The notes under the pieces are model-generated. The model had not been told where the DNA came from, searched no databases, and was given only the letters and a program-made list of their open reading frames with translations. A stretch of DNA of 64,000 bases from Clostridiaceae bacterium (lineage in GTDB: Bacteria; Bacillota; Clostridia; Lachnospirales; Lachnospiraceae), in assembly GCA_910575795.1 (NCBI GenBank), contig CAJTGE010000015.1, positions 80,962-144,961 of the forward strand, written 5' to 3'. Position 1 is the stretch's first letter. Each line of letters begins with the position of its first letter. This document shows, one piece after another, positions 25,604 through 34,113 of this stretch. The translations under genes and the position numbers were made by a program.

Positions 25604-26449
25604 ATGGATGTGAGACGCAAGGGCGGCGCGCCGGTTCTGGAGGTAAAGAAGGAAAACGGCGTGACCTTTTTATCGTTCCCGCTCCTGGAGCGGACGGGGC
25701 TTGTAAAGCACGCGTTTTCCACACGGTTGGGGGGCGTGAGCCAGGGCGATTTTGCGACGATGAATTTTTCGTTTACAAGGGGCGACGACCGGGAGGCGGT
25801 GCTGGAAAATTACAGCCGCATGGCAGGGGCGCTCGGCGTCTGCCGGGAGCGCATGGTCCTGACATGGCAGACCCACACGACGAACGTGCGGCGCGTATAT
25901 GTCGGGGACGCCGGAAAGGGCATTGTGCGGGAGCGGGATTACCGGGATGTGGACGGATTGATCACGGATATTCCGGGAATGACGCTGGTGACATTTTTTG
26001 CGGACTGCGTTCCCCTGTATTTTCTGGATCCGGTGCATAAGGCGATCGGGCTGTCGCATTCCGGATGGCGCGGGACCGTGAGGCGCATGGGAGCCGTGAC
26101 GATTTCTGAGATGGAGCGCGCGTTCGGTACGCGGCCAAATGAGGTCCTGGCCTGCGTCGGGCCGAGCATCTGTAAGGACTGCTATGAGGTGGGAGACGAT
26201 GTGGCGGGGGAATTTGAGGCGGCTTTCTCTGCCGCCGCCTGTGCGCGGATGCTGACGCCGAAGAAAAATAAGAAATTTTTTCTGGATCTGTGGGAGGCGA
26301 ACCGGACCGTCCTTCTGGAGGCCGGCGTGAGGGAGGATCATCTGTCCGTGACGGATATCTGTACATACTGCAATCCCGGGCTTTTATTTTCCCACCGCAG
26401 GAGCGCGGAAAGAAGAGGAAATCTCTGCGCGTTTTTATCGCTTATATAA
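25604..26449 (+). CDS. pgeF: Multicopper polyphenol oxidase/laccase-domain protein (PgeF/YfiH)
   Basis: 281-residue YfiH family protein. Zinc/copper-like ligands are in DCVPLYFLDP, GLSHSGWRGT and VGPSICKDCYEVG. Known members act as purine nucleoside phosphorylase/adenosine deaminase or as a cell wall editing peptidase (PgeF). Start ATG 25604, after a GGAGGAGAGG tract; the longer ORF to 25556 has no site. Ends before a terminator hairpin. Confidence 0.9.
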   Translation: MDVRRKGGAPVLEVKKENGVTFLSFPLLERTGLVKHAFSTRLGGVSQGDFATMNFSFTRGDDREAVLENYSRMAGALGVCRERMVLTWQTHTTNVRRVYVGDAGKGIVRERDYRDVDGLITDIPGMTLVTFFADCVPLYFLDPVHKAIGLSHSGWRGTVRRMGAVTISEMERAFGTRPNEVLACVGPSICKDCYEVGDDVAGEFEAAFSAAACARMLTPKKNKKFFLDLWEANRTVLLEAGVREDHLSVTDICTYCNPGLLFSHRRSAERRGNLCAFLSLI

Positions 26450-26517
26450 CGAAACAACTCAGGCGGCGGGTAAGAAGATCCCCTGTCTGAAGTTTGAACG
26501 GTTGAAAATGTTAAAAG

Positions 26518-26558
26518 AAAACGGAGTCAGGCGCGCGTAGGCAGACCTGGCTCCGTTT
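26518..26558. terminator. Terminator between pgeF and the SASP gene
   Basis: AAACGGAGTCAGG (26519-26531) pairs with CCTGGCTCCGTTT (26546-26558) apart from one bulge, with T-rich ends on both strands, between convergent genes. Confidence 0.7.
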
Positions 26559-26612
26559 CCGATCCTGAAAGGAATCGTTCAATTGATGAAATCGTTTCGG
26601 GCAGAGCGGGCT

Positions 26613-26816
26613 TTATTTACCTGCCATCTGCTTTTCCTGGGCCTCGATCATCTTCTTAACCATATAACCGCCCACAGATCCGTTCTGCGCAGAGGTTAAG
26701 TTGCCGTTATAGCCGTTGGACAGCGGTACGCCGAGCTCGCTGGCTACCTCCATCTTGAACTTGTTCATGGCTTCCTTTGCCTCCGGTACGTTTGTTTTGT
26801 TGTTTGTTGTAGACAT
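26613..26816 (-). CDS. Alpha/beta-type small acid-soluble spore protein
   Basis: 67-residue SASP that coats spore DNA. Family marks: KMEVASELGVPL, the GPR protease region at its beginning, and the terminal block GSVGGYMVKKMIEAQE. Start at 26816 (MSTTNNKT) with AAAAGGAGG upstream. Marks the organism as a spore former; expression is expected in the forespore (sigma G), though I could not firmly place its promoter. Confidence 0.95.
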   Translation of the reverse strand: MSTTNNKTNVPEAKEAMNKFKMEVASELGVPLSNGYNGNLTSAQNGSVGGYMVKKMIEAQEKQMAGK

Positions 26817-26994
26817 AATAAACGCCTCCTTTTCATCTGTTTTGCCCATGTGATTGTGTGTGTGTTTCATGGGCTGTTCTTTATGCTACATTCCTAGTAT
26901 GGCGCTGAGAAGAAATAATACACTAGAAGCTTTTGGTAACCAAATGATGCATTTGAATACAGATTTGTTTTGGGAACGCGTAAGAATTTTTAGC

Positions 26995-27023
26995 TTGTAT
27001 CTCGTGCGATTACATACTATAAT
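26995..27023 (+). promoter_or_regulatory. Promoter for rsmD-coaD
   Basis: TTGTAT (26995-27000), 17 bases, TATAAT (27018-27023), 71 bases ahead of rsmD. Confidence 0.6.
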
Positions 27024-27094
27024 AGATAAAATGCAATTGTTCAGAGATAGACGGACGATTACGATAAAATAAAAAATAACGGGGGGCGTGATCG

Positions 27095-27661
27095 ATGCGG
27101 GTGATAGCGGGAAGCGCCAGACGGCTTCGGTTAAAGACCATTGACGGGATGGAGACAAGACCCACGACGGATCGGATAAAAGAGACGCTTTTTAATATGA
27201 TACACGATGATCTGTACGGCTGCGCGTTTTTGGATCTGTTTGCCGGAAGCGGCGGGATTGGGATTGAGGCGCTCAGCCGCGGGGCAAAGTCCGCTGTTTT
27301 TGTGGAAAAGGATAAGAGGGCGGCCTCATGCATCCGCGAAAACCTCGCCGCGACCCGCCTGGCGGACCGGGCTCTGGTGATGTGCTGCGACGCGGCGGCG
27401 GCGCTTTCGCGCCTGGAGGAACGGGGGCAGGCGTTTGATTTTGTTTTCATGGATCCGCCGTACGGGCGCGGGCTGGAATGCGGGGCGCTTTCTTACCTTG
27501 CGCATTCGGCCCTGGCGGACGGAAATACGAGGATCATCGTGGAGACGTCGATCGGGACGGATACCAGTTATCTTGCCAAATTGGGCTTTACCCTTGCGAG
27601 GGAAAAGATATATAAAACTAACAGGCACTTATTTATTACCAAAGGAGAAGCAATGAAATGA
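27095..27661 (+). CDS. rsmD: 16S rRNA (guanine966-N2)-methyltransferase RsmD
   Basis: 188-residue SAM-dependent methyltransferase. [18 protein letters not shown] loop [18 protein letters not shown] and catalytic DPPYG ([11 protein letters not shown]). ATG 27095 follows GGGGGGCG. It overlaps coaD by four bases, the standard rsmD-coaD pair. Confidence 0.95.
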   Translation: MRVIAGSARRLRLKTIDGMETRPTTDRIKETLFNMIHDDLYGCAFLDLFAGSGGIGIEALSRGAKSAVFVEKDKRAASCIRENLAATRLADRALVMCCDAAAALSRLEERGQAFDFVFMDPPYGRGLECGALSYLAHSALADGNTRIIVETSIGTDTSYLAKLGFTLAREKIYKTNRHLFITKGEAMK

Positions 27662-28146
27662 AGACAGCAATTTACCCGGGCAGCTTTGATCCGGTGACGC
27701 TCGGTCATTATGATATTATTGAACGTTCTTCCCAGATTTTTGACAGGGTGATCGTCGGGGTTTTGAAGAATCATGCAAAATCTCCGTTGTTTTCTGCCTC
27801 GGAACGTGTTAAGATGTTAGAGGACGTGACAGCGGGGCTGCCGAATGTGGAGGCGCGGTCCTTTAACGGCCTTTTGATTGATTTTGTCCGTCAGAACAAA
27901 GCGAGCGTCATTGTGCGGGGACTCCGCGCGATCACGGATTTTGAGTATGAGCTGCAGTTGGCGCAGATGAACCGGGTGATTGCGCCTGAAATTGATACAT
28001 TATTTTTAACGACAAATCTGAAGTATGCATATTTAAGCTCCAGCACGGTGAAGGAGGTCGCCAGGTACGGCGGCGATATTTCGGCCTTCCTGGATCCGGG
28101 CGTCGCGAAGCTGGTGGCCGCGAAATATGCGTCTGTTTCCCGGTAA
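27658..28146 (+). CDS. coaD: Phosphopantetheine adenylyltransferase
   Basis: 162-residue enzyme of coenzyme A synthesis: 4'-phosphopantetheine plus ATP to dephospho-CoA. Nucleotidyltransferase motifs [16 protein letters not shown] (TxGH) and ISSSTVKE-type [10 protein letters not shown]. Overlaps rsmD. Confidence 0.96.
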   Translation: MKTAIYPGSFDPVTLGHYDIIERSSQIFDRVIVGVLKNHAKSPLFSASERVKMLEDVTAGLPNVEARSFNGLLIDFVRQNKASVIVRGLRAITDFEYELQLAQMNRVIAPEIDTLFLTTNLKYAYLSSSTVKEVARYGGDISAFLDPGVAKLVAAKYASVSR

Positions 28147-28241
28147 ACAGGCGGTAGGTTAGAATGTACTCTCAGAGTCTCCCCGCACCTGCCTTGCGGC
28201 TGATTTTCCGAGAGCACATTAGAGAGGTAAGGAGAGATGCT

Positions 28242-28841
28242 ATGAGCAGGATTGAACAAATTATCAATGAGATTGAAGAATATATTGATAGCTGTAAATT
28301 CCAGGCATTGTCAAACTCCAAGATCCTTGTCAATAAGGAGGAGCTGGAGGAGCTTTTGGTGGAGTTGCGCCTGCGGGTTCCTGAGGAGATCAAGAAGTAC
28401 CAGAAGATCATCAGCAATCAGGACGCGATTTTGAGGGAAGCGCGCACCCAGGCGGACGCGATGGTGGCAGAGGCGACGGCCCAGACGAATGAGCTGGTGA
28501 ATGAGCATGAGATCATGCAGCGGGCCTACGCGGAGGCGAACAGCATTATCGAGCAGGCGCAGGCGCAGGCGCAGGCCATTGTAGACGGCGCGGTGACAGA
28601 GGCGAACAATATCCGCCAGGGCTCGGTGCAGTATACGGATGAGATGCTGGGAAGCCTGCAGACCATTATCAAGCATTCCATGGACGGGGCGCAGGGGCGC
28701 TTTGAAGCGTTCATGAGTTCCATGCAGTCCAGCTTTGACATCGTTTCCTCTAACCGGAACGAGCTGGCCGGAAGCGTGATCCGGGAGCCGGAGACAGAGG
28801 CCGCCGCGCCCTACATGGGCGGGGAAGCGCCGATGGAGTAG
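28242..28841 (+). CDS. Coiled-coil protein (DivIVA/ATPase subunit-like)
   Basis: 199 residues, nearly all predicted coiled coil rich in A, E and Q, including an eight-residue QA repeat encoded by (CAGGCG)n at 28554-28577. The sequence is of the type often named ATPase subunit or V-type H+-ATPase subunit H-like in Lachnospiraceae, and its spacing resembles DivIVA. N-terminal IEEYIDSCKFQALSNSKILVN in pieces precedes the coil. GTAAGGAGAG precedes ATG 28242. Located between coaD and the sporulation gene ylbJ; a cell division or sporulation scaffold is a guess. Confidence 0.7.
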   Translation: MSRIEQIINEIEEYIDSCKFQALSNSKILVNKEELEELLVELRLRVPEEIKKYQKIISNQDAILREARTQADAMVAEATAQTNELVNEHEIMQRAYAEANSIIEQAQAQAQAIVDGAVTEANNIRQGSVQYTDEMLGSLQTIIKHSMDGAQGRFEAFMSSMQSSFDIVSSNRNELAGSVIREPETEAAAPYMGGEAPME

Positions 28842-28910
28842 GCGCCCCGGCCTGCGGCCAGGATCCAGCCGTACAAGCTTAAGCGGCTGCGCGGGAACAG
28901 GGAGGAATTA

Positions 28911-28937
28911 TAACTGTTCAGGCAGCCTGAACAGTTA
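28911..28937. repeat. Perfect 12-bp palindrome (TAACTGTTCAGG)
   Basis: TAACTGTTCAGG (28911-28922), CAG loop, CCTGAACAGTTA (28926-28937), between convergent genes. Can act as a terminator stem, and resembles the palindromes at 38610 and 47527 in its GTTCA/TGAAC core. Confidence 0.7.
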
Positions 28938-28946
28938 TGGGAAATT

Positions 28947-29939
28947 TCAGGCAGCCCGGGCGGTTATGATAAGAAGAATGGCCGCGGCGAGGGCGGCGTG
29001 GAGCAGTTTCCAGAGTACATAATGCCGGATAGAAAGTCCGGCATTTTTTATAACCGTGTTTGTCTGGGAAACGCCGGACAGCCCTCCGAAGGCGGCGCAG
29101 GCGAGCATGGCGGCGCAGGCGGCCCGTCCGCTTAGGGAAGCCGGCCCGGACATCGAGCGGGCGATGGCGTCTATGCCGATCGTCATCTCCACAATGCCTG
29201 ACAGGAACGGCTTTATCCGGGCCGGGATGCGGCCGGAGGAGGAGATGAAGGCGGCCAGGATGGAGTAGATCATGAGGAAGCCGCCGATCTTCACCATGAT
29301 TTCCAGCGCGTTCATCAAAATCTCGTCAAACGGCGCGGGGGCCGGGGCGGCGCGGCGTACCCGGGCGTGGTTTTGCCCAGTCCGGCCGGCTCCTGCGTTT
29401 TTCCCGCCCCCGCGCTTTGCAGCCCATTTGACGGGCCGGTTCTGAAGACGGCAGAGCCCCCCGGCTGTGAGGAGAAGAAAAGGGAGCGGGAGATAGAGGG
29501 CAAGGGCCGCTTTCCAGAGCGGGATCTCCGGCGCCAGGCGGGGGGCGATATACCCGGCCAGAAACATGGGGCTGGGCCATCCGGCCGCGGCGAGCAGGAT
29601 ACGCCCCTCTTCATTCCGTATGAATCCGCCGCGCAGGAAGTCGGCTGTGGTCTTGGCTCCCATGGGATAGCCGCACAGGAGGCCGGCGATCAGGGCATAG
29701 CTCCCCTCCGGAGAGAGGCCGAAACACCTTAAGAGGGGGGCAAAGGGCTTCACGAGCAGCGGGACGCCGCCCCAGGCGACCAGGAGGCTGGAGCAGAGCA
29801 TAAAGGGCAAAAGCGTGGGCAGTACGACACTCCACCACAGAAGCAGCCCGTTTTTTGCGCCCGTGAAAGAGAGGGCCGGGTGCGTTAAGAGAAGGATCAG
29901 GGTCAGGATCGGCAGGATGGGAAGGATGGATTTTTTCAT
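28947..29939 (-). CDS. ylbJ: Sporulation integral membrane protein YlbJ
   Basis: 330-residue polytopic membrane protein, nucleoside-recognition (Gate) domain type. N-terminal helix, then VVLPTLLPFMLCSSLL, GLLCGYPMGAKTTADF and the C-terminal SGVSQTNTVIKNAGLS. YlbJ is required for spore cortex formation in Bacillus. Somewhat shorter than Bacillus YlbJ, mostly in the middle loop, which is basic here. Keeps the rsmD-coaD-ylbJ neighbourhood but on the opposite strand. Confidence 0.88.
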   Translation of the reverse strand: MKKSILPILPILTLILLLTHPALSFTGAKNGLLLWWSVVLPTLLPFMLCSSLLVAWGGVPLLVKPFAPLLRCFGLSPEGSYALIAGLLCGYPMGAKTTADFLRGGFIRNEEGRILLAAAGWPSPMFLAGYIAPRLAPEIPLWKAALALYLPLPFLLLTAGGLCRLQNRPVKWAAKRGGGKNAGAGRTGQNHARVRRAAPAPAPFDEILMNALEIMVKIGGFLMIYSILAAFISSSGRIPARIKPFLSGIVEMTIGIDAIARSMSGPASLSGRAACAAMLACAAFGGLSGVSQTNTVIKNAGLSIRHYVLWKLLHAALAAAILLIITARAA

Positions 29940-29971
29940 AGCGTTCCGAATAGAATGATTTATATTACTAT

Positions 29972-30832
29972 ATGTCCGGGAGCGCCCAAGATATGATGAT
30001 CCTTTTTCTGATTCTGCTGTCGCTGTTTAATGTGAGCCTGTTTCACTGGCTGGGTCAGGATCCGTCCTTTTACCGGCTGGATGCCTATACCTGGGAGAGC
30101 GTGGAGTTCCGCGGCATGCGGCTCGGCCCGGCAATAGCGGGGCTTACGGAGGTGGATTGCGAGCGCCTTTCGGGTTTTATGCTTGACCACGCCTTTGATT
30201 TGACGGAGTTTGAGACAGAGGCTGACCTTTCAGGCCCTCTCGAGACGCTTGACATCCTGGACGGCCGCCGGCTTTTGCTGGAGCAGAAATCAGCGGCATA
30301 CAAAAAGCTGTGCCATGCGTATGAGATCGTATTTTCGGATCTGAAATATTTCCCCATCCCCGCCAGCACCAGGGCGGATACGCCGCCTGTCACTTACGAG
30401 GACGGCTGGCAGCAGAAGCGGACCTACGGCGGGGAGCGGGGCCACGAGGGCTGCGATATCATGGGCATGGAGCGTGAGAGAGGCTTTTACCCGGTCATCA
30501 GCATCACCGACGGCGTGGTGGAAAAGCTCGGCTGGCTGGAACAGGGCGGCTGGCGGGCAGGCATCCGCAGCCCTTCGGGGCTGTATCTGTATTATGCGCA
30601 TCTGTTTTCTTATGCGGAGGGCTTAGAGGAGGGAAAGACGGTGCGGGCCGGGGAGCTTTTGGGGTATATGGGCGATTCCGGCTATGGGAAGCAGGAGAAT
30701 ACAGTGGGGAATTTTCCGGTGCATCTGCATCTGGGACTTTATCTGAAGACGGATCACTTTGAGGAGATGAGCGTGAATCCGTATTGGGTGCTTAAGTATC
30801 TGGAGAAGAGACGGTTGTATTTTGATTATTAG
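29972..30832 (+). CDS. Membrane-anchored M23/LytM-type peptidase-like protein
   Basis: 286 residues. An N-terminal membrane anchor (about 7-25) and an unrecognised middle part precede a LytM-like domain from about 150: RGHEGCDIMG provides the H-x3-D pair, YYAHLFSY and VHLHLGLYL the later histidines. Probably cleaves peptidoglycan cross-links on the outer face; degenerate positions leave activity uncertain. Divergent from ylbJ with only 32 bases between, suggesting joint use in sporulation. Confidence 0.78.
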   Translation: MSGSAQDMMILFLILLSLFNVSLFHWLGQDPSFYRLDAYTWESVEFRGMRLGPAIAGLTEVDCERLSGFMLDHAFDLTEFETEADLSGPLETLDILDGRRLLLEQKSAAYKKLCHAYEIVFSDLKYFPIPASTRADTPPVTYEDGWQQKRTYGGERGHEGCDIMGMERERGFYPVISITDGVVEKLGWLEQGGWRAGIRSPSGLYLYYAHLFSYAEGLEEGKTVRAGELLGYMGDSGYGKQENTVGNFPVHLHLGLYLKTDHFEEMSVNPYWVLKYLEKRRLYFDY

Positions 30833-30932
30833 GCTGTAACGATTTGAAGTCAGGCGTGCCATAATTTCTCTGGTTTCTGCAGATTAGCATATCTGGCAAA
30901 AAGCTTATATATTCATTTTCAGATGTTGTGAA

Positions 30933-30999
30933 GAGGGCCGCCGGTTTTCTTACGGATATACTGCCTGCTTCCGGCTGCTTTACTGGCGGGGGCCCTTTT
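30933..30999 (+). terminator. Terminator-like structure after the M23 gene
   Basis: GAGGGCCGCC (30933-30942) and GGCGGGGGCCC (30985-30995) followed by TTTT. Long 40-base loop; the rest of the 30833-31068 gap shows no gene. Confidence 0.5.
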
Positions 31000-31068
31000 A
31001 CGACTTTTCCCCGGCCATAAACCGGAACATTTAGAAACATAGTAATTATATGCAAGAGGAACAAAACA

Positions 31069-32601
31069 TTGTACACTTCACCTTTTTCAGAGCGATATAT
31101 ACAAAAAATGAAGGCCCTTCTGGGAAATTCATTTGCGGAGTACGCGGCTTCGTGCTCGCAGCCCCCCTGCTTTGGACTTCGCGTCAATACGCTGAAGTCG
31201 GATCCGGACACATTTTACAATAATGCCGCAAAGGCCGGATGGAAGCTTGAGAGGATTGCATGGATTCCCAACGGATTTTATTACGGGGAGGAGATGCGCC
31301 CCGGGCGGCATCCGTGGTATTCGGCGGGGCTTTATTATCTGCAGGAGCCGAGCGCGATGACGCCGGCGGCGGTTCTGGGGGTCCGGCCCGGGGAGCGGGT
31401 GCTGGATCTGTGCGCGGCCCCGGGCGGGAAGAGCACGGAGCTGGCGGCGGGGCTTAAAGGAGAGGGCGTCCTTTTTGCAAATGATATCAGCGCTTCGAGG
31501 GCCAAGGCCCTGCTTAAGAATCTGGAGCTTTTCGGGGCTTCCAATATCTGTGTGCTGAGCGAGACGCCGGAGAGGATTTCCGCACGTTTTCCGGGGTTTT
31601 TTGACAAGATTCTGGTCGATGCTCCGTGCTCGGGGGAGGGGATGTTCCGCCGGGATCCGGGGATGGTAAAGAGCTATGAGGAGCGCGGGCCGGAGTATTA
31701 TATTCCTCTGCAGAGGCAGATTCTCTCGGAGGCAGTGCGGATGCTGGCTCCGGGCGGGCGGCTTTTGTATTCGACCTGCACCTTTGACGAGGAAGAGAAT
31801 GAGGGATGCATCCGCTTTGCGCTGGATGCGTTTCCGGAGATGCGCCTGGCAGAGATTGAGAAAAAGGATGGTTTTTCGCCGGGCATCGGCATGCCGGAGT
31901 GTGTGCGGCTGTTTCCCCACAGGATCCGTGGTGAGGGGCATTTTCTGGCGCTTCTTGAGAAGGCAGGATCCGGGACGGGGGAGGCAGCGGGAGGAGACGG
32001 AGGCAGCGCGCCGCTGTCCGGGGGTTCCTGCCGCGCTCAGGAAGGTTTTGGAGCCGGGCGGGCTCTGCGCGGCGCTTTGAGGACATCTCGGGCAGACGGG
32101 CGAAGCGGGGGACATGAAGCCTTGACAGGCGTTTCGGATGCGCTCCGTTTTGTGGAAGGATGGGGCGGGAGAGGGCGTTTTGAGCCGGGGCGCGTCCGTC
32201 TGGAGCGGGAGAGGCTTTATTATCTTCCGGAAGAGCTCTGTAAAGGCCCGGCGGCGGACCGGGGCGGACTGCGCTATCTGCGGACCGGGCTTTTGCTGGG
32301 GGAATTAAAGAGAGGGCGTTTTGAACCCTCCCAGGCGCTCGCCATGGCGCTCCCCCCGGGGGACGGGCCAGGGCGCCTGATGCTCTCATCCGGGGATGAG
32401 CGGGTGATCCGCTATTTAAAAGGGGAGACGGTTTCCTTGAGTGAGGATGCGTGTGTATGCGGGATACAGGAAGCCGCCCGGGGCGGGCCGCCGTCCGGGG
32501 GCTGGAGGCTGGTCTGTGTGGACGGGTTTCCGCTCGGCTGGGGACGCCTGCACAGCAATATGTTGAAAAATAAGTATTATCCCGGCTGGAGGTGGCAGTA
32601 A
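31069..32601 (+). CDS. RsmF-type rRNA (cytosine-C5)-methyltransferase (NOL1/NOP2/Sun family)
   Basis: 510 residues from TTG 31069, with AAGAGGA 8 bases upstream; the family N-terminus (FSERYIQKMKALLG) supports this start over ATG 31108. SAM motif LDLCAAPGGKSTELA near 110, the catalytic pair DAPCSGEGMF and YSTCTFDEEEN, and the FRVNT-like GLRVNTLKS. After the methyltransferase domain (to about 295) comes a Gly/Arg/Ser-rich linker (300-360), then a RsmF-like C-terminal domain (HSNMLKNKYYPG). A modifier of 16S rRNA m5C is likely. Overlaps rsuA-type gene by one base. Confidence 0.9.
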   Translation: MYTSPFSERYIQKMKALLGNSFAEYAASCSQPPCFGLRVNTLKSDPDTFYNNAAKAGWKLERIAWIPNGFYYGEEMRPGRHPWYSAGLYYLQEPSAMTPAAVLGVRPGERVLDLCAAPGGKSTELAAGLKGEGVLFANDISASRAKALLKNLELFGASNICVLSETPERISARFPGFFDKILVDAPCSGEGMFRRDPGMVKSYEERGPEYYIPLQRQILSEAVRMLAPGGRLLYSTCTFDEEENEGCIRFALDAFPEMRLAEIEKKDGFSPGIGMPECVRLFPHRIRGEGHFLALLEKAGSGTGEAAGGDGGSAPLSGGSCRAQEGFGAGRALRGALRTSRADGRSGGHEALTGVSDALRFVEGWGGRGRFEPGRVRLERERLYYLPEELCKGPAADRGGLRYLRTGLLLGELKRGRFEPSQALAMALPPGDGPGRLMLSSGDERVIRYLKGETVSLSEDACVCGIQEAARGGPPSGGWRLVCVDGFPLGWGRLHSNMLKNKYYPGWRWQ

Positions 32602-33335
32602 TGGGGAAATCCATGCGGCTTGATAAATTTTTGACGGAAATGAAGTGCGGGAGCCGCAGCGAGGTGAAGGAGCGGATCCGGAAGGGAAGCGCCTGCGTGG
32701 ACGGACAGGCGGTTTTGGATCCGGGGTTTAAGGTGGATCCGGACAGGATGCGGATTACGCTGAACGGAGCAGCCGTGGGCTGGGCGGAGACGGAATACTA
32801 TATGCTGAATAAGCCGCCGGGCGTTGTGTCCGCCACAGAAGACGGCCTCCACACGACCGTGGTGGATCTGATTACAGATTCTAAGAGAAAGGATCTGTTC
32901 CCGGTCGGGCGTCTGGATATTGATACAGAGGGGCTGCTTCTGATTACAAATGACGGCGCGCTGGCCCACCGTCTGCTTTCTCCGAACCGGAAGGTGGACA
33001 AGGTCTACCTGGCGCATGTGACCGGAAGGCTTCCGGAAGATGTGAGAGAGCGGTTTGCAGAAGGGCTGGTTCTTAAGGACGGGACGGCCCTGCGCCCGGC
33101 CTCGCTGACATTTTTAAAAGAACCGCGGGAGGCGGGGGAGACAGCCGCAAAGGCTCTCCTTACGATCCGGGAGGGGAAGTTTCATCAGGTGAAACGGATG
33201 TTTGAGGCTGTCGGGGGAACAGTTGTGTATTTAAAACGTATTTCCATGGGGCCTCTTTCGCTGGATGAAACGTTAAAGCCCGGCCGGTACCGGGCGCTTA
33301 CGCAGGACGAGCTTCGCAGTCTGGAGCGTGTCTGA
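32601..33335 (+). CDS. RsuA-family pseudouridine synthase
   Basis: 244 residues. S4 RNA-binding domain (1-60; RLDKFLTEMKCGSRSEVKE), then the catalytic domain with LFPVGRLDIDTEGLLLITND, where the Asp of GRLDIDTEG is the nucleophile. Makes pseudouridine in 16S or 23S rRNA. ATG overlaps the previous stop (TAATG). Part of an rRNA modification run. Confidence 0.93.
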   Translation: MGKSMRLDKFLTEMKCGSRSEVKERIRKGSACVDGQAVLDPGFKVDPDRMRITLNGAAVGWAETEYYMLNKPPGVVSATEDGLHTTVVDLITDSKRKDLFPVGRLDIDTEGLLLITNDGALAHRLLSPNRKVDKVYLAHVTGRLPEDVRERFAEGLVLKDGTALRPASLTFLKEPREAGETAAKALLTIREGKFHQVKRMFEAVGGTVVYLKRISMGPLSLDETLKPGRYRALTQDELRSLERV

Positions 33336-33409
33336 AACATCATCCCGCTATCTGATTTGGGTCAATTATAAGAGTTTGCGGCCTGGCCGCCGCCATAGGA
33401 GGATTTCAT

Positions 33410-34111
33410 ATGATGTTGGAAGGAAAAAGGGCTGTTTTGTTTGATCTGGACGGCACACTGGTGGATTCAATGTGGATGTGGAAGGCCATTGATATCGAAT
33501 TTCTCGATCGGTTTGGTTACACATGCCCCGACGATTTGCAGACGATGATTGAAGGGATGAGCTTCTCAGAGGGCGCCGCGTATTTTAAGGAGCGCTTCAG
33601 GCTCCCGCTTACGGTAGAAGAGATCAAGGAGATCTGGATCGGGATGTCCATTGACAAATACCGGACCAGCGTCCCGTTTAAGCCTGGCGCCGAGGCGTTT
33701 CTAAAGGAATTGCGCGCGCGGGGGATACGGATCGGGATAGCCACGAGCAACGAGAGAGGGATTGTGGATACAGTCCTGCATTCATTGAAGGCTGAGCAGT
33801 ATTTTGACGCCATCACCACGGCCTGCGAGGTGTCGGCCGGAAAGCCTTCCCCGGATATCTATTTAGAGGCGGCCAGGCGCGTGGGGGCGGCTCCGTCGGA
33901 GTGCATGGTATTTGAGGATGTGCCGGCCGGAATCCTGGCGGGCAAACGCGCCGGCATGGAGGTCTGCGCCGTGGAGGACGCGGCTTCGAGCCACCTGGGA
34001 GGGGAGAAGAGGCGGCTGGCGGATTATTACATACGCGATTATGAGGAGCTGCTGGCCGGGAGAGAATGCGCAGTGACAACAGAAACCATAACTGAAACGG
34101 AGCTTCAATAA
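33410..34111 (+). CDS. HAD family hydrolase, beta-phosphoglucomutase-like
   Basis: 233 residues. Motif I FDLDGTLVDSMWMW, motif II IATSNERG, lysine in VSAGKPSPDIYLEAA and motif IV MVFEDVPAGILAGKRAGM. A class I cap between 15 and 90 indicates phosphatase or phosphomutase activity on a small sugar phosphate. AGGAGG precedes the ATG. Two bases from the YgiQ gene. Confidence 0.92.
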   Translation: MMLEGKRAVLFDLDGTLVDSMWMWKAIDIEFLDRFGYTCPDDLQTMIEGMSFSEGAAYFKERFRLPLTVEEIKEIWIGMSIDKYRTSVPFKPGAEAFLKELRARGIRIGIATSNERGIVDTVLHSLKAEQYFDAITTACEVSAGKPSPDIYLEAARRVGAAPSECMVFEDVPAGILAGKRAGMEVCAVEDAASSHLGGEKRRLADYYIRDYEELLAGRECAVTTETITETELQ

Positions 34112-34113
34112 CC

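Noticed and set aside
28554..28577. Tandem CAGGCG repeat as a possible CRISPR or satellite
   Set aside because: In-frame QA codons within a coiled coil; no spacers. No CRISPR array found anywhere.
31129..32614. Long minus-strand ORFs (328 and 366 codons) opposite the RsmF-like gene
   Set aside because: Arg/Pro/Ser-rich compositions typical of antisense frames in GC-rich DNA; no start signals or family motifs, and the + strand gene has clear catalytic motifs.
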